From Planococcus sp. MSAK28401 (lineage in GTDB: Bacteria > Bacillota > Bacilli > Bacillales_A > Planococcaceae), in contig NZ_JAAMTH010000001.1 in the NCBI RefSeq assembly GCF_018283455.1, positions 1,407,501 through 1,471,500 on the forward strand: 64,000 nt of DNA, given 5' to 3'. A model generated the notes under the pieces. That model saw only the letters and a program-made list of their open reading frames with translations, was not told the DNA's origin and made no database searches. Made by a program: the position numbers and the translations under genes. How positions within the stretch are numbered: the first letter of the stretch is position 1; each line of letters starts with the position of its first letter. Below are positions 25,707 to 35,401 of this stretch, piece after piece.

Positions 25707-27500
25707 ATGAAAAATGAGATGATTCAACATAAATTGGCAGTATTGCCGGACCAGCCGGGCTGCTATTTGATGAAGGACCGCCAAGGGACCGTTATTTATG
25801 TCGGCAAGGCAAAAGTGCTGAAAAATCGGGTGCGCTCTTACTTTACCGGCAGCCACGATACGAAAACCCAGCGCCTCGTCAATGAAATCGAGGACTTTGA
25901 ATACATCGTCACGTCTTCAGACAAAGAAGCGCTGATCCTTGAATTGAACTTGATCAAAAAGCACGACCCGAAATACAATATCCGTCTGAAAGACAATAAG
26001 ACCTATCCGTATTTGAAAATCACGGGTGAACGCCACCCGAAACTGGTTATCACGAGGCAGGTCAAAAAAGATAAAGGGAAATATTTCGGCCCTTATCCGA
26101 ACGCCTATGCAGCGAGTGAAACGAAAAAGCTGCTGGATCGGTTGTACCCGCTTCGTAAATGCCATACGATGCCGGACCGCGTCTGCCTGTATTACCATCT
26201 CGGCCAATGCCTGGCGCCTTGCGTCAAGCCGGTGGAAAAGGATACGTACCGCGAAATGATCGATGGCATCAGCCGGTTCCTCAACGGCGGCTTCCGTGAA
26301 GTAAAGCAGGAGCTGACAGAAAAGATGAGCGAGGCGGCGGAGAACCTGGAGTTCGAACGGGCGAAAGAATACCGCGACCAGATCAGCCATATCGAATCGG
26401 TCATGGAAAAGCAGAAAATGGCGATGAACGATTTCACCAACCGCGACGTCTTTGCTTACGCTGTTGATAAAGGCTGGATGTGCGTGCAAGTATTTTTCGT
26501 GCGCCAAGGAAAGCTCATCGAGCGCGAAGTGTCGATGTTTCCCTTGTACCGAGACCCGGAAGAAGAATTCTTGACATTCCTCGGCCAGTTCTATGAAAAG
26601 CCGGATCATATTAAACCGAATGAAATCCTGTTGCAGGAAGCGGAAGACGAAGAATTCCTGAAAGAGTGGCTCGGCGCGAAAGTACTCGTCCCGCAGCGCG
26701 GCAAGAAAAAAGATTTGGTGTTGCTCGCGCGCAAGAACGCGGAAATCGCCATCAAGGAGAAATTCCAATTGCTCGAGCGCCAGGAAGAACGTACGGTTGG
26801 TGCCTGCAATGAATTGGGCGAAGCGATGAACATCCACACGCCGCTGCGCATTGAGGCATTCGATAACTCCCATATCCAAGGGGCGGATGCAGTGTCTGCG
26901 ATGGTCGTCTTTATCGACGGCAAACCGTCGAAGAAAGACTACCGGAAATACAAAACCCGCTCCGCGCAGAAGCCCGATGATTATGCGGCAATGCGTGAAG
27001 TGGTCCGCAGACGCTACAGCCGTGTGCTGAAGGACGGCTTGCCGCTGCCCGACTTGATTATCATCGATGGGGGCAAAGGCCAGATCGAATCGGCGCGCGA
27101 AATCATCGAAGACGAACTCGGGCTCGACATTCCGATTGCCGGCCTCGCGAAAGATGCCAAGCACCAAACGTCCCAGCTTCTGTACGGAAATCCGGTCGAG
27201 ATGGTGGAGCTCAAACGCACGAGTGAAGCATTTTATTTATTGCAGCGCATTCAAGATGAAGTCCACCGTTTTGTCATCACCTTCCACCGTCAATTGCGCG
27301 GCAAGAATTCGATTCAATCCGCGCTCGACGGCTTGCAAGGCGTCGGCCCGAAACGTAAGCAGCAATTGCTGAAGCATTTCGGCTCTGTACGGAAAATCAA
27401 GGAAGCGAACGCTGACGAAATTCAGCAGGCCGGCATTCCCGAGAAACTGGCCGTGGAAATCGAGCGGCATTTCAAAGAACAGCCGTTGCAACAGGAATAA
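25707..27500 (+). CDS. uvrC: excinuclease ABC subunit C
   Basis: Makes both incisions in nucleotide excision repair. 597 residues with all domains in order: GIY-YIG nuclease [19 protein letters not shown] (about 16-34), cysteine-rich segment ([20 protein letters not shown]), UVR domain for UvrB binding [20 protein letters not shown] (about 212-231), RNase H-like nuclease [20 protein letters not shown] (about 386-405) with [14 protein letters not shown], and tandem helix-hairpin-helix [18 protein letters not shown] (about 545-562). ATG 25707 follows AGGGTGAGGAA. Confidence 0.97.
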   Translation: MKNEMIQHKLAVLPDQPGCYLMKDRQGTVIYVGKAKVLKNRVRSYFTGSHDTKTQRLVNEIEDFEYIVTSSDKEALILELNLIKKHDPKYNIRLKDNKTYPYLKITGERHPKLVITRQVKKDKGKYFGPYPNAYAASETKKLLDRLYPLRKCHTMPDRVCLYYHLGQCLAPCVKPVEKDTYREMIDGISRFLNGGFREVKQELTEKMSEAAENLEFERAKEYRDQISHIESVMEKQKMAMNDFTNRDVFAYAVDKGWMCVQVFFVRQGKLIEREVSMFPLYRDPEEEFLTFLGQFYEKPDHIKPNEILLQEAEDEEFLKEWLGAKVLVPQRGKKKDLVLLARKNAEIAIKEKFQLLERQEERTVGACNELGEAMNIHTPLRIEAFDNSHIQGADAVSAMVVFIDGKPSKKDYRKYKTRSAQKPDDYAAMREVVRRRYSRVLKDGLPLPDLIIIDGGKGQIESAREIIEDELGLDIPIAGLAKDAKHQTSQLLYGNPVEMVELKRTSEAFYLLQRIQDEVHRFVITFHRQLRGKNSIQSALDGLQGVGPKRKQQLLKHFGSVRKIKEANADEIQQAGIPEKLAVEIERHFKEQPLQQE

Positions 27501-27514
27501 CTTCGTGGTATTGT
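27486..27514 (+). promoter_or_regulatory. possible promoter of the lysC leader
   Basis: TTGCAA (27486-27491), 17 bases, TATTGT (27509-27514), overlapping the uvrC stop. Confidence 0.5.
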
Positions 27515-27542
27515 AAGAACACAATTGAATCACTTGTAAAAA

Positions 27543-27784
27543 GTGATGATAGAGGAGCGGCCGTCAATAGTAAGCATTCCGAGATTTGCAGAATCTGTGA
27601 AGGATGCCGAAAGGGACGCCCGCCGAAGTTTACGGCGCACTGCTTGCGCGTATGCTGGTCCTGCATTTAAGAGATGCAGGGCTGTCAGAGTTTGACTCTG
27701 GAGGGCTATCTCACATGGACGTTTGAAATCGTACATGAGAAGAGAGGTAGCTTGCCGGGCAATCGGCGAGTTGCCTCTTTTTTG
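27543..27784 (+). promoter_or_regulatory. lysine riboswitch with terminator
   Basis: L-box aptamer 27543-27714: P1 arms gtgatgatag (27543-27552) and ctatctcac (27706-27714), the conserved gatagaggagc and agtaagcat core strands, gatgccgaaaggg, and the P4/P5 hairpins ctgcatttaagagatgcag and cagagtttgactctg. The expression platform follows, with a terminator agaggtagcttgcc / ggcgagttgcctct (27743-27778) and T-run. Lysine binding is expected to end transcription before lysC. Confidence 0.93.
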
Positions 27785-27819
27785 TTGAGGGCCACTTACT
27801 TTAAGTGGGAGTGGAGAGA

Positions 27820-29046
27820 ATGACAACAATCGTAATGAAGTTCGGGGGGACGTCCGTAGCGTCTCCGGAAAAAATCCTAGGCGTGGCAAGACGCGCCATC
27901 CGGGAAAAACAACAAGGCAAGCGCGTCGTCATCGTCGTCTCGGCGATGGGCAAAACGACAGACACGCTGCTCGGCCTTGCGGGAGAGATTTCCGGCGAGC
28001 CGCCAAAGCGTGAAATGGACATGCTGCTCGCTACAGGTGAACAAGTGACCATTTCGTTGTTGGCGATGGCGTTCAAAAAACTAGGCCACGATGCCTTGAG
28101 TTTCACAGGCTGGCAGGCGGGCATCGAAACGGAATCCGTCCCGCGCAATGCGCGCATCGAAACAATCCACACACAGCGCTTGGAGGAGGCACTTGACCTT
28201 GGCTTGTTCTGTGTGGTCGCAGGATTCCAAGGCGTTGACAAGAGCGGCAATATCACAACGCTCGGCCGCGGTGGATCCGATACGACCGCTGTGGCGCTAG
28301 CAGCTGCTTTAGGCGCTGAAAAATGTGAAATCTATACGGATGTTGACGGAGTTTACACGTCTGACCCGCGTTATGTCACAGGCGCCCGCAAACTTGAACA
28401 GATTTCATACGACGAAATGCTCGAATTGGCCAATCTCGGGGCGGGAGTCCTTCATCCGCGAGCTGTGGAATTCGCCAAAAACAATCAAGTGCCCCTCTCT
28501 GTGCGGGCAAGCTACTCGGATGAACCGGGGACTATCATACAAGAGGTGATCACTGTGGAAAAAAATCTAATCGTGCGCGGCGTAGCATTCGAAAAAGACA
28601 TCGCCCGCATCACTGTCAGTTACACTAAGCCATTCAATGGCTCGCTCGCCAATATCTTCACGAGCTTGGCAGATCATTTAATCGATGTCGACATCATTGT
28701 GCAAAGCATCAGTGAGGAGTTTCCGCCATCTGTTTCCTTTTCGATTAAAGAAGACAGCCTGGCAGAAGCGCAGCGCGTGTTGTCGGAAGCGCAGGAACAG
28801 ATCGGCTATAACACCATCGATATCGAAACCGGCTTGGCGAAAGTGTCGATCGTCGGATCCGGCATGGTATCGAATCCAGGCGTCGCGGCAAAAATGTTCG
28901 ATATTCTCCGTGCGCAGGATGTGCCGGTAAAAATGGTCAGCACTTCCGAAATCAAAGTATCTGTCGTAGTCCCGGCGAGTAAAATGGAACGCTCAGCAAA
29001 TGCGCTCCACGATGCATACGGACTGACGCCAGCGTCTGTCAGATAA
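27820..29046 (+). CDS. lysC: aspartokinase, lysine-sensitive type (II)
   Basis: Phosphorylates aspartate, first step to lysine, methionine and threonine and to diaminopimelate for the cell wall. 408 residues from ATG 27820, the length of B. subtilis LysC. Kinase signature VMKFGGTSVASPEKI (about 5-19), LLATGEQVTISLLA, TTLGRGGSDTTAVALAAALG (about 151-170), and two C-terminal ACT domains (about 265-408) that bind lysine. GTGGAGAG precedes the start. An internal start for a separate regulatory subunit is visible (see 28555). The riboswitch upstream confirms lysine control. Confidence 0.95.
   Translation: MTTIVMKFGGTSVASPEKILGVARRAIREKQQGKRVVIVVSAMGKTTDTLLGLAGEISGEPPKREMDMLLATGEQVTISLLAMAFKKLGHDALSFTGWQAGIETESVPRNARIETIHTQRLEEALDLGLFCVVAGFQGVDKSGNITTLGRGGSDTTAVALAAALGAEKCEIYTDVDGVYTSDPRYVTGARKLEQISYDEMLELANLGAGVLHPRAVEFAKNNQVPLSVRASYSDEPGTIIQEVITVEKNLIVRGVAFEKDIARITVSYTKPFNGSLANIFTSLADHLIDVDIIVQSISEEFPPSVSFSIKEDSLAEAQRVLSEAQEQIGYNTIDIETGLAKVSIVGSGMVSNPGVAAKMFDILRAQDVPVKMVSTSEIKVSVVVPASKMERSANALHDAYGLTPASVR
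28555..29046 (+). CDS. lysC: in-frame internal start: aspartokinase beta subunit
   Basis: AAGAGGTGATCACT followed by GTG 28555 opens the lysC frame internally and would give a 163-residue ACT-domain protein MEKNLIVRGVAFEKDIA. B. subtilis LysC is known to make such a beta subunit of the same size from an internal start, forming an alpha2-beta2 enzyme. Assignment here rests on the ribosome binding site and matching length. Confidence 0.7.
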   Translation: MEKNLIVRGVAFEKDIARITVSYTKPFNGSLANIFTSLADHLIDVDIIVQSISEEFPPSVSFSIKEDSLAEAQRVLSEAQEQIGYNTIDIETGLAKVSIVGSGMVSNPGVAAKMFDILRAQDVPVKMVSTSEIKVSVVVPASKMERSANALHDAYGLTPASVR

Positions 29047-29048
29047 GG

Positions 29049-29076
29049 AAAAGCCCAGCCAAGCTGGGCTTTTTTG
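29049..29076 (+). terminator. terminator after lysC
   Basis: aaaagcccagc / gctgggcttttt, strong hairpin with T-run. Confidence 0.9.
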
Positions 29077-29290
29077 CGTTCCCAAGAGTTTGTGTAAAAA
29101 TTCACATTTTGTTCAAATTTTAAATAACGCCATTACGGTCCTATATGAGCTTATAAAACAGTGAAACGGATGCCTATATCTCGCCTGTTTCGAAATAAAA
29201 ATATAGCTTTTCATGATTTCTTTCCTATTTAATATCCGTAAAAACCTTCACAGACCCTAGACGGGATGCGCTCAAAAAGGCTTACTTGCC

Positions 29291-29319
29291 TTGACGCTCC
29301 TAGAGGGGGGGAGTACAAT
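29291..29319 (+). promoter_or_regulatory. promoter of sdhCAB
   Basis: TTGACG (29291-29296), 17 bases including a run of seven G, TACAAT (29314-29319), in a 380-base gap between the lysC terminator and sdhC. Just downstream gtacaataaatatgtcatattcttgtac has short dyad ends (gtaca / tgtac). The rest of the gap is AT-rich with no gene seen. Confidence 0.72.
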
Positions 29320-29426
29320 AAATATGTCATATTCTTGTACATGATGCTTATAGCAACGCGGAGATATTTTCCTGATATAGGAAAACTTTGTGCTGCCAAC
29401 TAATGTTTTTGAGGGGGGTAAAATTT

Positions 29427-30038
29427 TTGGATAACAATCGTGAATTTTTAATGCGCAGGCTGCACTCTTTACTCGGGGTCATTCCAATCGGATTGTTCTT
29501 GACGCAGCATTTGATCGTCAACCATTTCGCTACGCAGGGCGTGGAAGCGTTTAACCAAGCTGCCCACTTCATGGCGAATCTTCCATTCGTCATTTTCCTG
29601 GAGATTTTCGTCATCTACTTGCCGCTCATGTATCATGCTTTCTACGGTTTATACATAGCGTTCACGGCGAAAAACAACCCGGGGCATTACAGCTACATGC
29701 GCAACATTTTATTTGTTGCACAGCGCTATACCGGAGTTTTCCTAGTGGTCTTTATCGCATGGCATATTTTCGAGACAAGATTCCAAGTTGCGATTGGAGC
29801 GGGAGAAGCAGATTTCAACATGATGGAAAACATCCTGACGAATCCTCTCATGTTCGCGTTCTACGTAGTGGGTGTCTTGTCCGCAACATTCCATTTTGCG
29901 AACGGATTGTGGTCTTTCTTTGTAACGTGGGGAATCACGGTTTCCGAGAAAGCACAGCGCTACTCAACTTACTTCACACTTCTAGTCTTTATTGTATTAT
30001 CGATCATTGGTATCAGAGCATTGTTTGCATTCGTTTAA
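29427..30038 (+). CDS. sdhC: succinate dehydrogenase cytochrome b558 subunit
   Basis: Membrane anchor that binds two hemes b and menaquinone. From TTG 29427 (GAGGGGGGT 7 bases upstream) 203 residues, one more than I recall for B. subtilis SdhC. Five membrane helices; histidines in RRLHSLLGVIPIGLFLTQHL (about 10-29), LPLMYHAFYGLYIAF, FIAWHIFETRF and SATFHFANGLWSFF are in the positions expected for heme ligands. A longer frame starts upstream, but residues before REFLMRRLHS do not match the family. Confidence 0.93.
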   Translation: MDNNREFLMRRLHSLLGVIPIGLFLTQHLIVNHFATQGVEAFNQAAHFMANLPFVIFLEIFVIYLPLMYHAFYGLYIAFTAKNNPGHYSYMRNILFVAQRYTGVFLVVFIAWHIFETRFQVAIGAGEADFNMMENILTNPLMFAFYVVGVLSATFHFANGLWSFFVTWGITVSEKAQRYSTYFTLLVFIVLSIIGIRALFAFV

Positions 30039-30083
30039 GGATGTCCCAAACATTGGTGAATTAAAAGAGGAGTGAACACTACA

Positions 30084-31832
30084 ATGGCGAAAGGCAAAAT
30101 TTCTATCGTCGGTGGGGGCCTAGCTGGCCTAATGGCAGCAATTAAAGTTGCTGAAGCAGGAGCACCTGCCGATCTATTTTCCATCGTTCCCGTTAAACGG
30201 TCTCACTCTGTGTGCGCACAGGGCGGCATTAACGGAGCGGTGAATACAAAAGGTGAAGGGGATTCCCCGGCAATTCACTTGGATGACACCGTTTACGGCG
30301 GTGACTTCCTAGCTAACCAAAAGCCGGTTAAAGCAATGGCTGATGCAGCACCTGGCATCATCCGCCTGCTTGACCGCATGGGCGTCATGTTCAATCGTAC
30401 GCCTGAAGGGCTTCTTGACTTCCGTCGTTTCGGGGGCACGATGCACCACAGAACAGCATTTGCAGGCGCAACAACTGGCCAGCAATTGCTTTACGCACTG
30501 GACGAGCAAGTCCGCCGCTATGAAGTCGCAGGCTTGATCACAAAATATGAAGGCTGGGAATTCCTTGGCCTCGTCATCGATGACGAAGGCATTTCAAGAG
30601 GGATCACTGCACAGAACTTGACGACAATGGAGATCAAATCGTTCCGTTCGGATGCTGTTATCATGGCAACTGGCGGACCAGGGATCATCTTCGGAAAATC
30701 CACGAACTCTGTTATCAACACAGGCTCTGCTGCATCGATCGTATACCAGCAAGGCGCTTATTATGCGAACGGCGAATTCATCCAAATCCACCCGACAGCG
30801 ATTCCTGGCGACGACAAGCTCCGCTTGATGTCAGAATCTGCACGCGGTGAAGGCGGACGGATCTGGACGTATAAAGACGGCAAGCCTTGGTACTTCCTGG
30901 AAGAAAAATACCCGGCTTACGGAAACTTGGTTCCTCGTGATATCGCGACACGCGAAATCTTCGATGTGTGCGTTAACCAAAAACTCGGCATCAACGGCGA
31001 GAACATGGTGTACTTGGACCTTTCCCATAAAGATTCGAAAGAACTCGACATCAAACTGGGCGGCATCATCGAAATCTATGAGAAATTCACAGGCGACGAT
31101 CCGCGTAAAGTTCCGATGAAAATTTTCCCGGCAGTCCACTATTCAATGGGCGGACTGTGGGTCGACGATCATCAGATGACGAATATCCCTGGCGTATTGG
31201 CAGCTGGTGAATGTGATTATTCCCAGCATGGTGCGAACCGTCTCGGCGCAAACTCGCTCTTGTCAGCCATCTACGGCGGTATGGTCGCTGGACCGAATGC
31301 CCTTGATTACGTCAAAGGCTTGGAAGTCCTAGCGGAAGACTTGCCAAATGATATTTACGCTCAGCACGAAGCTGAAGAGCAGCGTAAATGGGACGAGATC
31401 CTTGCACTTGACGGAACTGAAAATGCTTACGTCCTGCACAAGGAACTCGGCGAATGGATGACGGACAACGTGACGGTCGTACGTTATAATGACCGCCTCG
31501 AAGAAACAGACCGCAAAATCCAAGAGCTTCTTGAACGCTTTAACCACATCAGCATGACGGATACGCAACTTTGGAGCAACCAAGGGGCAATGTTTACCCG
31601 CCAGCTGAAAAATATGCTACATTTAGCACGTGTCATCACGATCGGTGCGTTGAAACGCAACGAAAGCCGCGGCGCTCATTACAAACCGGAATTCCCGGAA
31701 CGTAATGATGAGGAATTCCTGAAGACGACTATGGCAAAATTCAACGGTTACGATGCGCCGATCTTCCATTATGAAGAAGTCGACACTGGCTTGATCCCGC
31801 CACGCAAACGCGATTATTCCGCGAAAGCATAG
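30084..31832 (+). CDS. sdhA: succinate dehydrogenase flavoprotein subunit
   Basis: Oxidises succinate to fumarate with covalently bound FAD. 582 residues. Rossmann FAD motif ISIVGGGLAGLMAAIKVAEA (about 5-24), RSHSVCAQGGINGAVNTKGE (about 40-59) with the flavin-linking His, HLDDTVYGGDFLANQ, HRTAFAGATTGQQL, catalytic region RGEGGRIWTY and NLVPRDIATREIF, and HYSMGGLWVDD (about 352-362). ATG 30084 is chosen because AAAGAGGAGTG is correctly spaced; GTG 30072 lies on top of it. Middle gene of sdhCAB. Confidence 0.97.
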   Translation: MAKGKISIVGGGLAGLMAAIKVAEAGAPADLFSIVPVKRSHSVCAQGGINGAVNTKGEGDSPAIHLDDTVYGGDFLANQKPVKAMADAAPGIIRLLDRMGVMFNRTPEGLLDFRRFGGTMHHRTAFAGATTGQQLLYALDEQVRRYEVAGLITKYEGWEFLGLVIDDEGISRGITAQNLTTMEIKSFRSDAVIMATGGPGIIFGKSTNSVINTGSAASIVYQQGAYYANGEFIQIHPTAIPGDDKLRLMSESARGEGGRIWTYKDGKPWYFLEEKYPAYGNLVPRDIATREIFDVCVNQKLGINGENMVYLDLSHKDSKELDIKLGGIIEIYEKFTGDDPRKVPMKIFPAVHYSMGGLWVDDHQMTNIPGVLAAGECDYSQHGANRLGANSLLSAIYGGMVAGPNALDYVKGLEVLAEDLPNDIYAQHEAEEQRKWDEILALDGTENAYVLHKELGEWMTDNVTVVRYNDRLEETDRKIQELLERFNHISMTDTQLWSNQGAMFTRQLKNMLHLARVITIGALKRNESRGAHYKPEFPERNDEEFLKTTMAKFNGYDAPIFHYEEVDTGLIPPRKRDYSAKA

Positions 31833-31857
31833 CAATAAAGAAGGGAGCTAATTTACC

Positions 31858-32628
31858 ATGGGTGAAGCAGCAAAAACGGTTATTTTCGAAATCGAACGCC
31901 AGAACTCTACTGACGAAAGTTCGTACTGGGAAAAGTTCGAATTGCCATATCGCGCCAACATGAACGTCATTTCCGCGTTAATGGAAATCCGGCGCAACCC
32001 GGTCAACATAGAAGGAAAGAAAACAACTCCAGTCAACTGGGACATGAACTGCCTTGAGGAAGTTTGTGGCGCATGTTCAATGGTCATCAACGGCAAAGCA
32101 CGCCAGTCGTGTACAGCTCTTGTCGATCAACTGGAACAGCCGATCCGCCTTCAGCCAATGAGAACATTCCCGGTCGTCCGCGACTTGATCGTAGACCGCA
32201 GCCGCATGTTCGACTCACTGAAGAAGGTCAAAGCGTGGGTGCCGATCGACGGTACGCATGATCTGGGCGAAGGTCCGCGTATGCCTGAGCGTAAACGCCA
32301 ATGGGCATATGAATTGTCTAAATGTATGACGTGCGGCGTATGCCTCGAGGCTTGCCCGAACGTCAACGATAAATCCGACTTTATCGGTGCAGCTCCGCTT
32401 TCCCAAGTCCGCTTGATGAACGCGCATCCGACAGGCGCCATGAACCGTGACGAGCGTTTGAACGCGATCATGGGCGAAGGCGGCCTTGCGGATTGCGGTA
32501 ACTCACAGAACTGTGTGGAATCTTGCCCGAAAGGCATTCCATTGACAACGTCAATCGCAGCTTTGAACCGCGACGTGAGCATCCAAATGTTCCGTAACTT
32601 CTTCGGAAGCGATCATATGGTCGACTAA
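31858..32628 (+). CDS. sdhB: succinate dehydrogenase iron-sulfur subunit
   Basis: Carries electrons from FAD to heme b through three Fe-S clusters. 256 residues. [2Fe-2S] ligands in NCLEEVCGACSMVINGKARQ followed by SC (about 63-84), [4Fe-4S]/[3Fe-4S] ligands in CMTCGVCLEACPN (about 157-169) and CGNSQNCVESCPKGIPL (about 213-229). AGAAGGGAGCTAATTTACC precedes ATG 31858. Last gene of the operon, with a terminator just after. Confidence 0.97.
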   Translation: MGEAAKTVIFEIERQNSTDESSYWEKFELPYRANMNVISALMEIRRNPVNIEGKKTTPVNWDMNCLEEVCGACSMVINGKARQSCTALVDQLEQPIRLQPMRTFPVVRDLIVDRSRMFDSLKKVKAWVPIDGTHDLGEGPRMPERKRQWAYELSKCMTCGVCLEACPNVNDKSDFIGAAPLSQVRLMNAHPTGAMNRDERLNAIMGEGGLADCGNSQNCVESCPKGIPLTTSIAALNRDVSIQMFRNFFGSDHMVD

Positions 32629-32633
32629 TCTAC

Positions 32634-32661
32634 ACTCCGCCTTTATGGCGGAGTTTTTTTG
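32634..32661 (+). terminator. terminator of sdhCAB
   Basis: actccgcc / ggcggagt around tttat, then seven T. Confidence 0.92.
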
Positions 32662-32760
32662 TTTCAGTTGAAAATGCCTGAGCTTGGCTGAAACAGATGT
32701 TCTTTGCGCCAGTTTTTGCTATACTAACAAAATGAGAAACGTTTTACAGGGGGAACTGGA

Positions 32761-33228
32761 ATGAGAGCAGCATACATAGAGGATTTCACTAAATGGCAGC
32801 AGGGCTTCACCTTTTACGCACCGGTGCACGTGCGCTTTTCGGAAACGGACATGTTTGGGCATGTCAACAACACGGTACCGATCGCTTATTTTGAATACAC
32901 CAGAATCGAATTCATGAAAGAAATCGGTTTAATGCAAGACTGGCTTTCAAAAGACAGCGATTTGATTCCGGTCGTGGCGGACATGCAAGTTGATTTCGTC
33001 CGTCAAGTATTTTTTGATGAACAATTGAAGATTTACGTGAAAGTGCAATCAATAGGAAACTCATCGGCAGACATCCATTATTGGGCAGTAAACGATCAGC
33101 AGGAGACTTGTTTCACTGGCAGGGGCGCCGTGGTCCAGATCTCTAAATCGAGCGGCAAAGGCCATCCGTGGAACGACTCACAGAAAACAATGTTGCAGAG
33201 TGGAAGTCTGACTTCTTCCGGTAAATAA
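32761..33228 (+). CDS. ysmA: 4HBT-fold acyl-CoA thioesterase (YsmA-like)
   Basis: A 155-residue hotdog-fold protein. FSETDMFGHVNNTVPIAYFE (about 27-46) is the 4-hydroxybenzoyl-CoA thioesterase signature with the catalytic Asp, and the region ending FFDEQLKIYVKVQSIGNSS forms the central sheet. It follows sdhB as ysmA does in B. subtilis. Substrate unknown. ATG 32761 follows CAGGGGGAACTGGA; an extended -10 TGCTATACT lies at 32717-32725. gerE, the next gene in B. subtilis, is missing. Confidence 0.87.
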   Translation: MRAAYIEDFTKWQQGFTFYAPVHVRFSETDMFGHVNNTVPIAYFEYTRIEFMKEIGLMQDWLSKDSDLIPVVADMQVDFVRQVFFDEQLKIYVKVQSIGNSSADIHYWAVNDQQETCFTGRGAVVQISKSSGKGHPWNDSQKTMLQSGSLTSSGK

Positions 33229-33302
33229 TACGGCTCTTGCCTTAGAGGCTCGAAAGCGTCACGATGGAACAAATACCAGTAGCTAGGGAGTGAACCAAGT
33301 CT

Positions 33303-33755
33303 ATGACTGAAGACAACTTAAACCGCCGCCACGATTTAGAGCGTGTGGCATTTATGGAAAAGGAATTGCGTTATATATCCGGGATCATCAAACAAAAAGG
33401 CCGTGAAATCTTAAATTCGTATACCATCACGCCGCCGCAGTTCGTGGCCCTTCAATGGCTGTTCGAACATGGCGACATGACTATTGGTGATTTATCGAAT
33501 AAAATGTTTTTGGCGTTTAGCACAACGACCGATCTGGTCGACCGGATGGAGAAGAACGATTTGGTCGTCCGTATCCGCGAGGAGCAGGACCGCCGGGTGG
33601 TGCGTATTAAATTATTGAAAGAAGGCGAACGGATCATTGAAGAAGTGATCAAGAAGCGCCAGGATTATTTAGAAGCAGTACTCGAAGACTTCAGTGAAGA
33701 GGAAGTCGAGCAATTTTCAAGCTTGTTGGAGAAAATGCATATCAACATGAAATAG
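33303..33755 (+). CDS. ysmB: MarR-family transcriptional regulator (YsmB-like)
   Basis: A 150-residue winged-helix regulator. ITPPQFVALQWLFEHGDMTI begins the DNA-binding region, GDLSNKMFLAFSTTTDLVDR is the recognition helix area and NDLVVRIREEQDRRVVRIKL the wing (about 70-105); the D-x-R-x-x-x-x motif of MarR wings is present. C-terminal dimerisation helices are acidic. The target is unknown. It sits between ysmA and murI as in B. subtilis. Confidence 0.9.
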   Translation: MTEDNLNRRHDLERVAFMEKELRYISGIIKQKGREILNSYTITPPQFVALQWLFEHGDMTIGDLSNKMFLAFSTTTDLVDRMEKNDLVVRIREEQDRRVVRIKLLKEGERIIEEVIKKRQDYLEAVLEDFSEEEVEQFSSLLEKMHINMK

Positions 33756-33765
33756 GAGCGGGGCT

Positions 33766-34575
33766 ATGACATTGAATGCGCCAATCGGAGTCATTGATTC
33801 GGGCGTCGGCGGGTTGACCGTCGCCAAAGAAATCATGAAACTTTTGCCTAATGAGAAAATCTGTTATATCGGCGACAATGCACGCTGTCCGTATGGCCCC
33901 CGTCCGCTTGCGGAAGTGCGGCGCTATACGTGGCAGATGGCAGAAGCGCTTATGAAAATGAATATTAAAATGCTGGTCATTGCCTGCAATACGGCAACGG
34001 CCGCAGCGCTCAATTCCTTGCAGAAAAAATTGCCGATCCCAGTCATCGGGGTTATTTTCCCTGGAGCACGCGCCGCCATCAAATCCTCTTCGACAAAGAA
34101 GATTGCCGTGCTCGGCACATTCGGAACGGTCAAAAGCGGCGCTTATGAAACAGCCATCAAATCGCTCGTGTCGTCTTCGGACGTCGTCCAATTGGCGTGC
34201 CCGCGTTTTGTTCCGCTCGTGGAAAGTGATGAGTATGAAGGGGAGTTCGCCCGCCGTATGGTAGCCGAGACTTTATCGGCAATCAAATCGAAGGAATTCG
34301 ACACGGCCATCCTCGGATGCACCCATTATCCGCTGCTTCAAGGATTTATTGAGCAAGAGCTTGGCGGCACCGTAACGGTTCTGTCGTCAGCGCAAGAAAC
34401 AGCTAAAGACGTTTCGCGCCATTTGAGCTACCAGGACAAATTTGCGGATCGCCGCAAACCGCCCGTCCATCAATTTTATACATCCGGTTCGACGGAGATT
34501 TTCCGCACAATCATCAAAAAATGGCTTGCCATCGACGATCCGTGCATCCGCTCGATCCAGTTCCCAAAGACCTGA
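33766..34575 (+). CDS. murI: glutamate racemase
   Basis: Interconverts L- and D-glutamate for peptidoglycan (racE in B. subtilis). 269 residues. IGVIDSGVGGLTVAKEIMKL (about 6-25), YIGDNARCPYGPRP (about 40-53), first catalytic Cys in VIACNTATAAAL (about 71-82) and second in ILGCTHYPLLQG (about 182-193). AGGAGCGGGGCT precedes ATG 33766, 10 bases after the MarR gene, so cotranscription is likely. gerM, which follows racE in B. subtilis, is absent. Confidence 0.95.
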   Translation: MTLNAPIGVIDSGVGGLTVAKEIMKLLPNEKICYIGDNARCPYGPRPLAEVRRYTWQMAEALMKMNIKMLVIACNTATAAALNSLQKKLPIPVIGVIFPGARAAIKSSSTKKIAVLGTFGTVKSGAYETAIKSLVSSSDVVQLACPRFVPLVESDEYEGEFARRMVAETLSAIKSKEFDTAILGCTHYPLLQGFIEQELGGTVTVLSSAQETAKDVSRHLSYQDKFADRRKPPVHQFYTSGSTEIFRTIIKKWLAIDDPCIRSIQFPKT

Positions 34576-34596
34576 CGGCTCAGCCGCCGGGTTTTT
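34571..34596 (+). terminator. terminator overlapping the murI stop
   Basis: cctgacggc / gccgccggg with loop tca (one mismatch), then five T. Confidence 0.7.
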
Positions 34597-34648
34597 GTCG
34601 TTAAGGCAGAATTATGGTAAGATTTTTTGAGTACATGAGGAGGATTCA

Positions 34649-35401
34649 ATGATGACAAGAATTGATAATAGACAAGCAAATGAACTGCGCCCGGTGGAGA
34701 TAGAGACGGATTATTTGATCCATCCGGAAGGATCGGTCCTGATTACGGTCGGCCAGACGAAAGTGATTTGCACAGCGACAATCGAGTCGCGTGTCCCAGG
34801 CTTCTTGAGAGGCCAAGGCAAGGGCTGGGTAACGGCGGAATATTCCATGTTGCCACGCGCGACAGGAAGCCGCAACCAGCGTGAAGCGACGCGCGGCAAG
34901 CTCGGCGGGCGCACGATGGAAATCCAGCGCCTGATCGGCCGTTCCTTGCGCGCTGTCGTCGATCTCGAGAAGATTGGCGAACGCACACTGTGGATCGATT
35001 GCGACGTCATCCAGGCGGATGGAGGGACGCGTACAGCGTCCATCACGGGAGCTTTTATCGCCATGACCATCGCACTCGGCAAATTGGACGTGCCGGTATT
35101 CCCGGTGACGGATTATTTGGCCGCTACAAGCGTCGGCATCAATAGCAGCAAGCAAGCTATCCTGGACTTGAATTACGAAGAAGATTCAACGGCAGCGGTC
35201 GATATGAACCTGGTCATGACAGGGGCCGGTGAATTCGTCGAAATGCAAGGCACCGGCGAAGAAGCGACATTCAGCCGCAAGGAATTGAACGAAATGCTCG
35301 ATCTCGGTGAAGCAGGGATCCAGCAATTGATCAAAATCCAACAACAAGCGATCGGCGAATTGTCGTCGCGGATCGGCGAAAAGGTGGAATCTGCCCTATG
35401 A
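34649..35401 (+). CDS. rph: ribonuclease PH
   Basis: Phosphorolytic 3'-5' exonuclease trimming tRNA 3' ends. 250 residues. [20 protein letters not shown] (about 49-68), then [20 protein letters not shown] with the phosphate-binding Arg residues (about 73-92), [12 protein letters not shown] and [20 protein letters not shown] (about 114-133) containing catalytic Asp residues. ATG 34649 or 34652, both after ATGAGGAGGATTCA. The stop overlaps the rdgB start (ATGA). Confidence 0.95.
   Translation: MMTRIDNRQANELRPVEIETDYLIHPEGSVLITVGQTKVICTATIESRVPGFLRGQGKGWVTAEYSMLPRATGSRNQREATRGKLGGRTMEIQRLIGRSLRAVVDLEKIGERTLWIDCDVIQADGGTRTASITGAFIAMTIALGKLDVPVFPVTDYLAATSVGINSSKQAILDLNYEEDSTAAVDMNLVMTGAGEFVEMQGTGEEATFSRKELNEMLDLGEAGIQQLIKIQQQAIGELSSRIGEKVESAL

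Noticed and set aside
25917..27167. Long 416-codon frame antisense to uvrC
   Set aside because: Shadow of a well-conserved gene; composition follows the complementary codons and no motif is seen.
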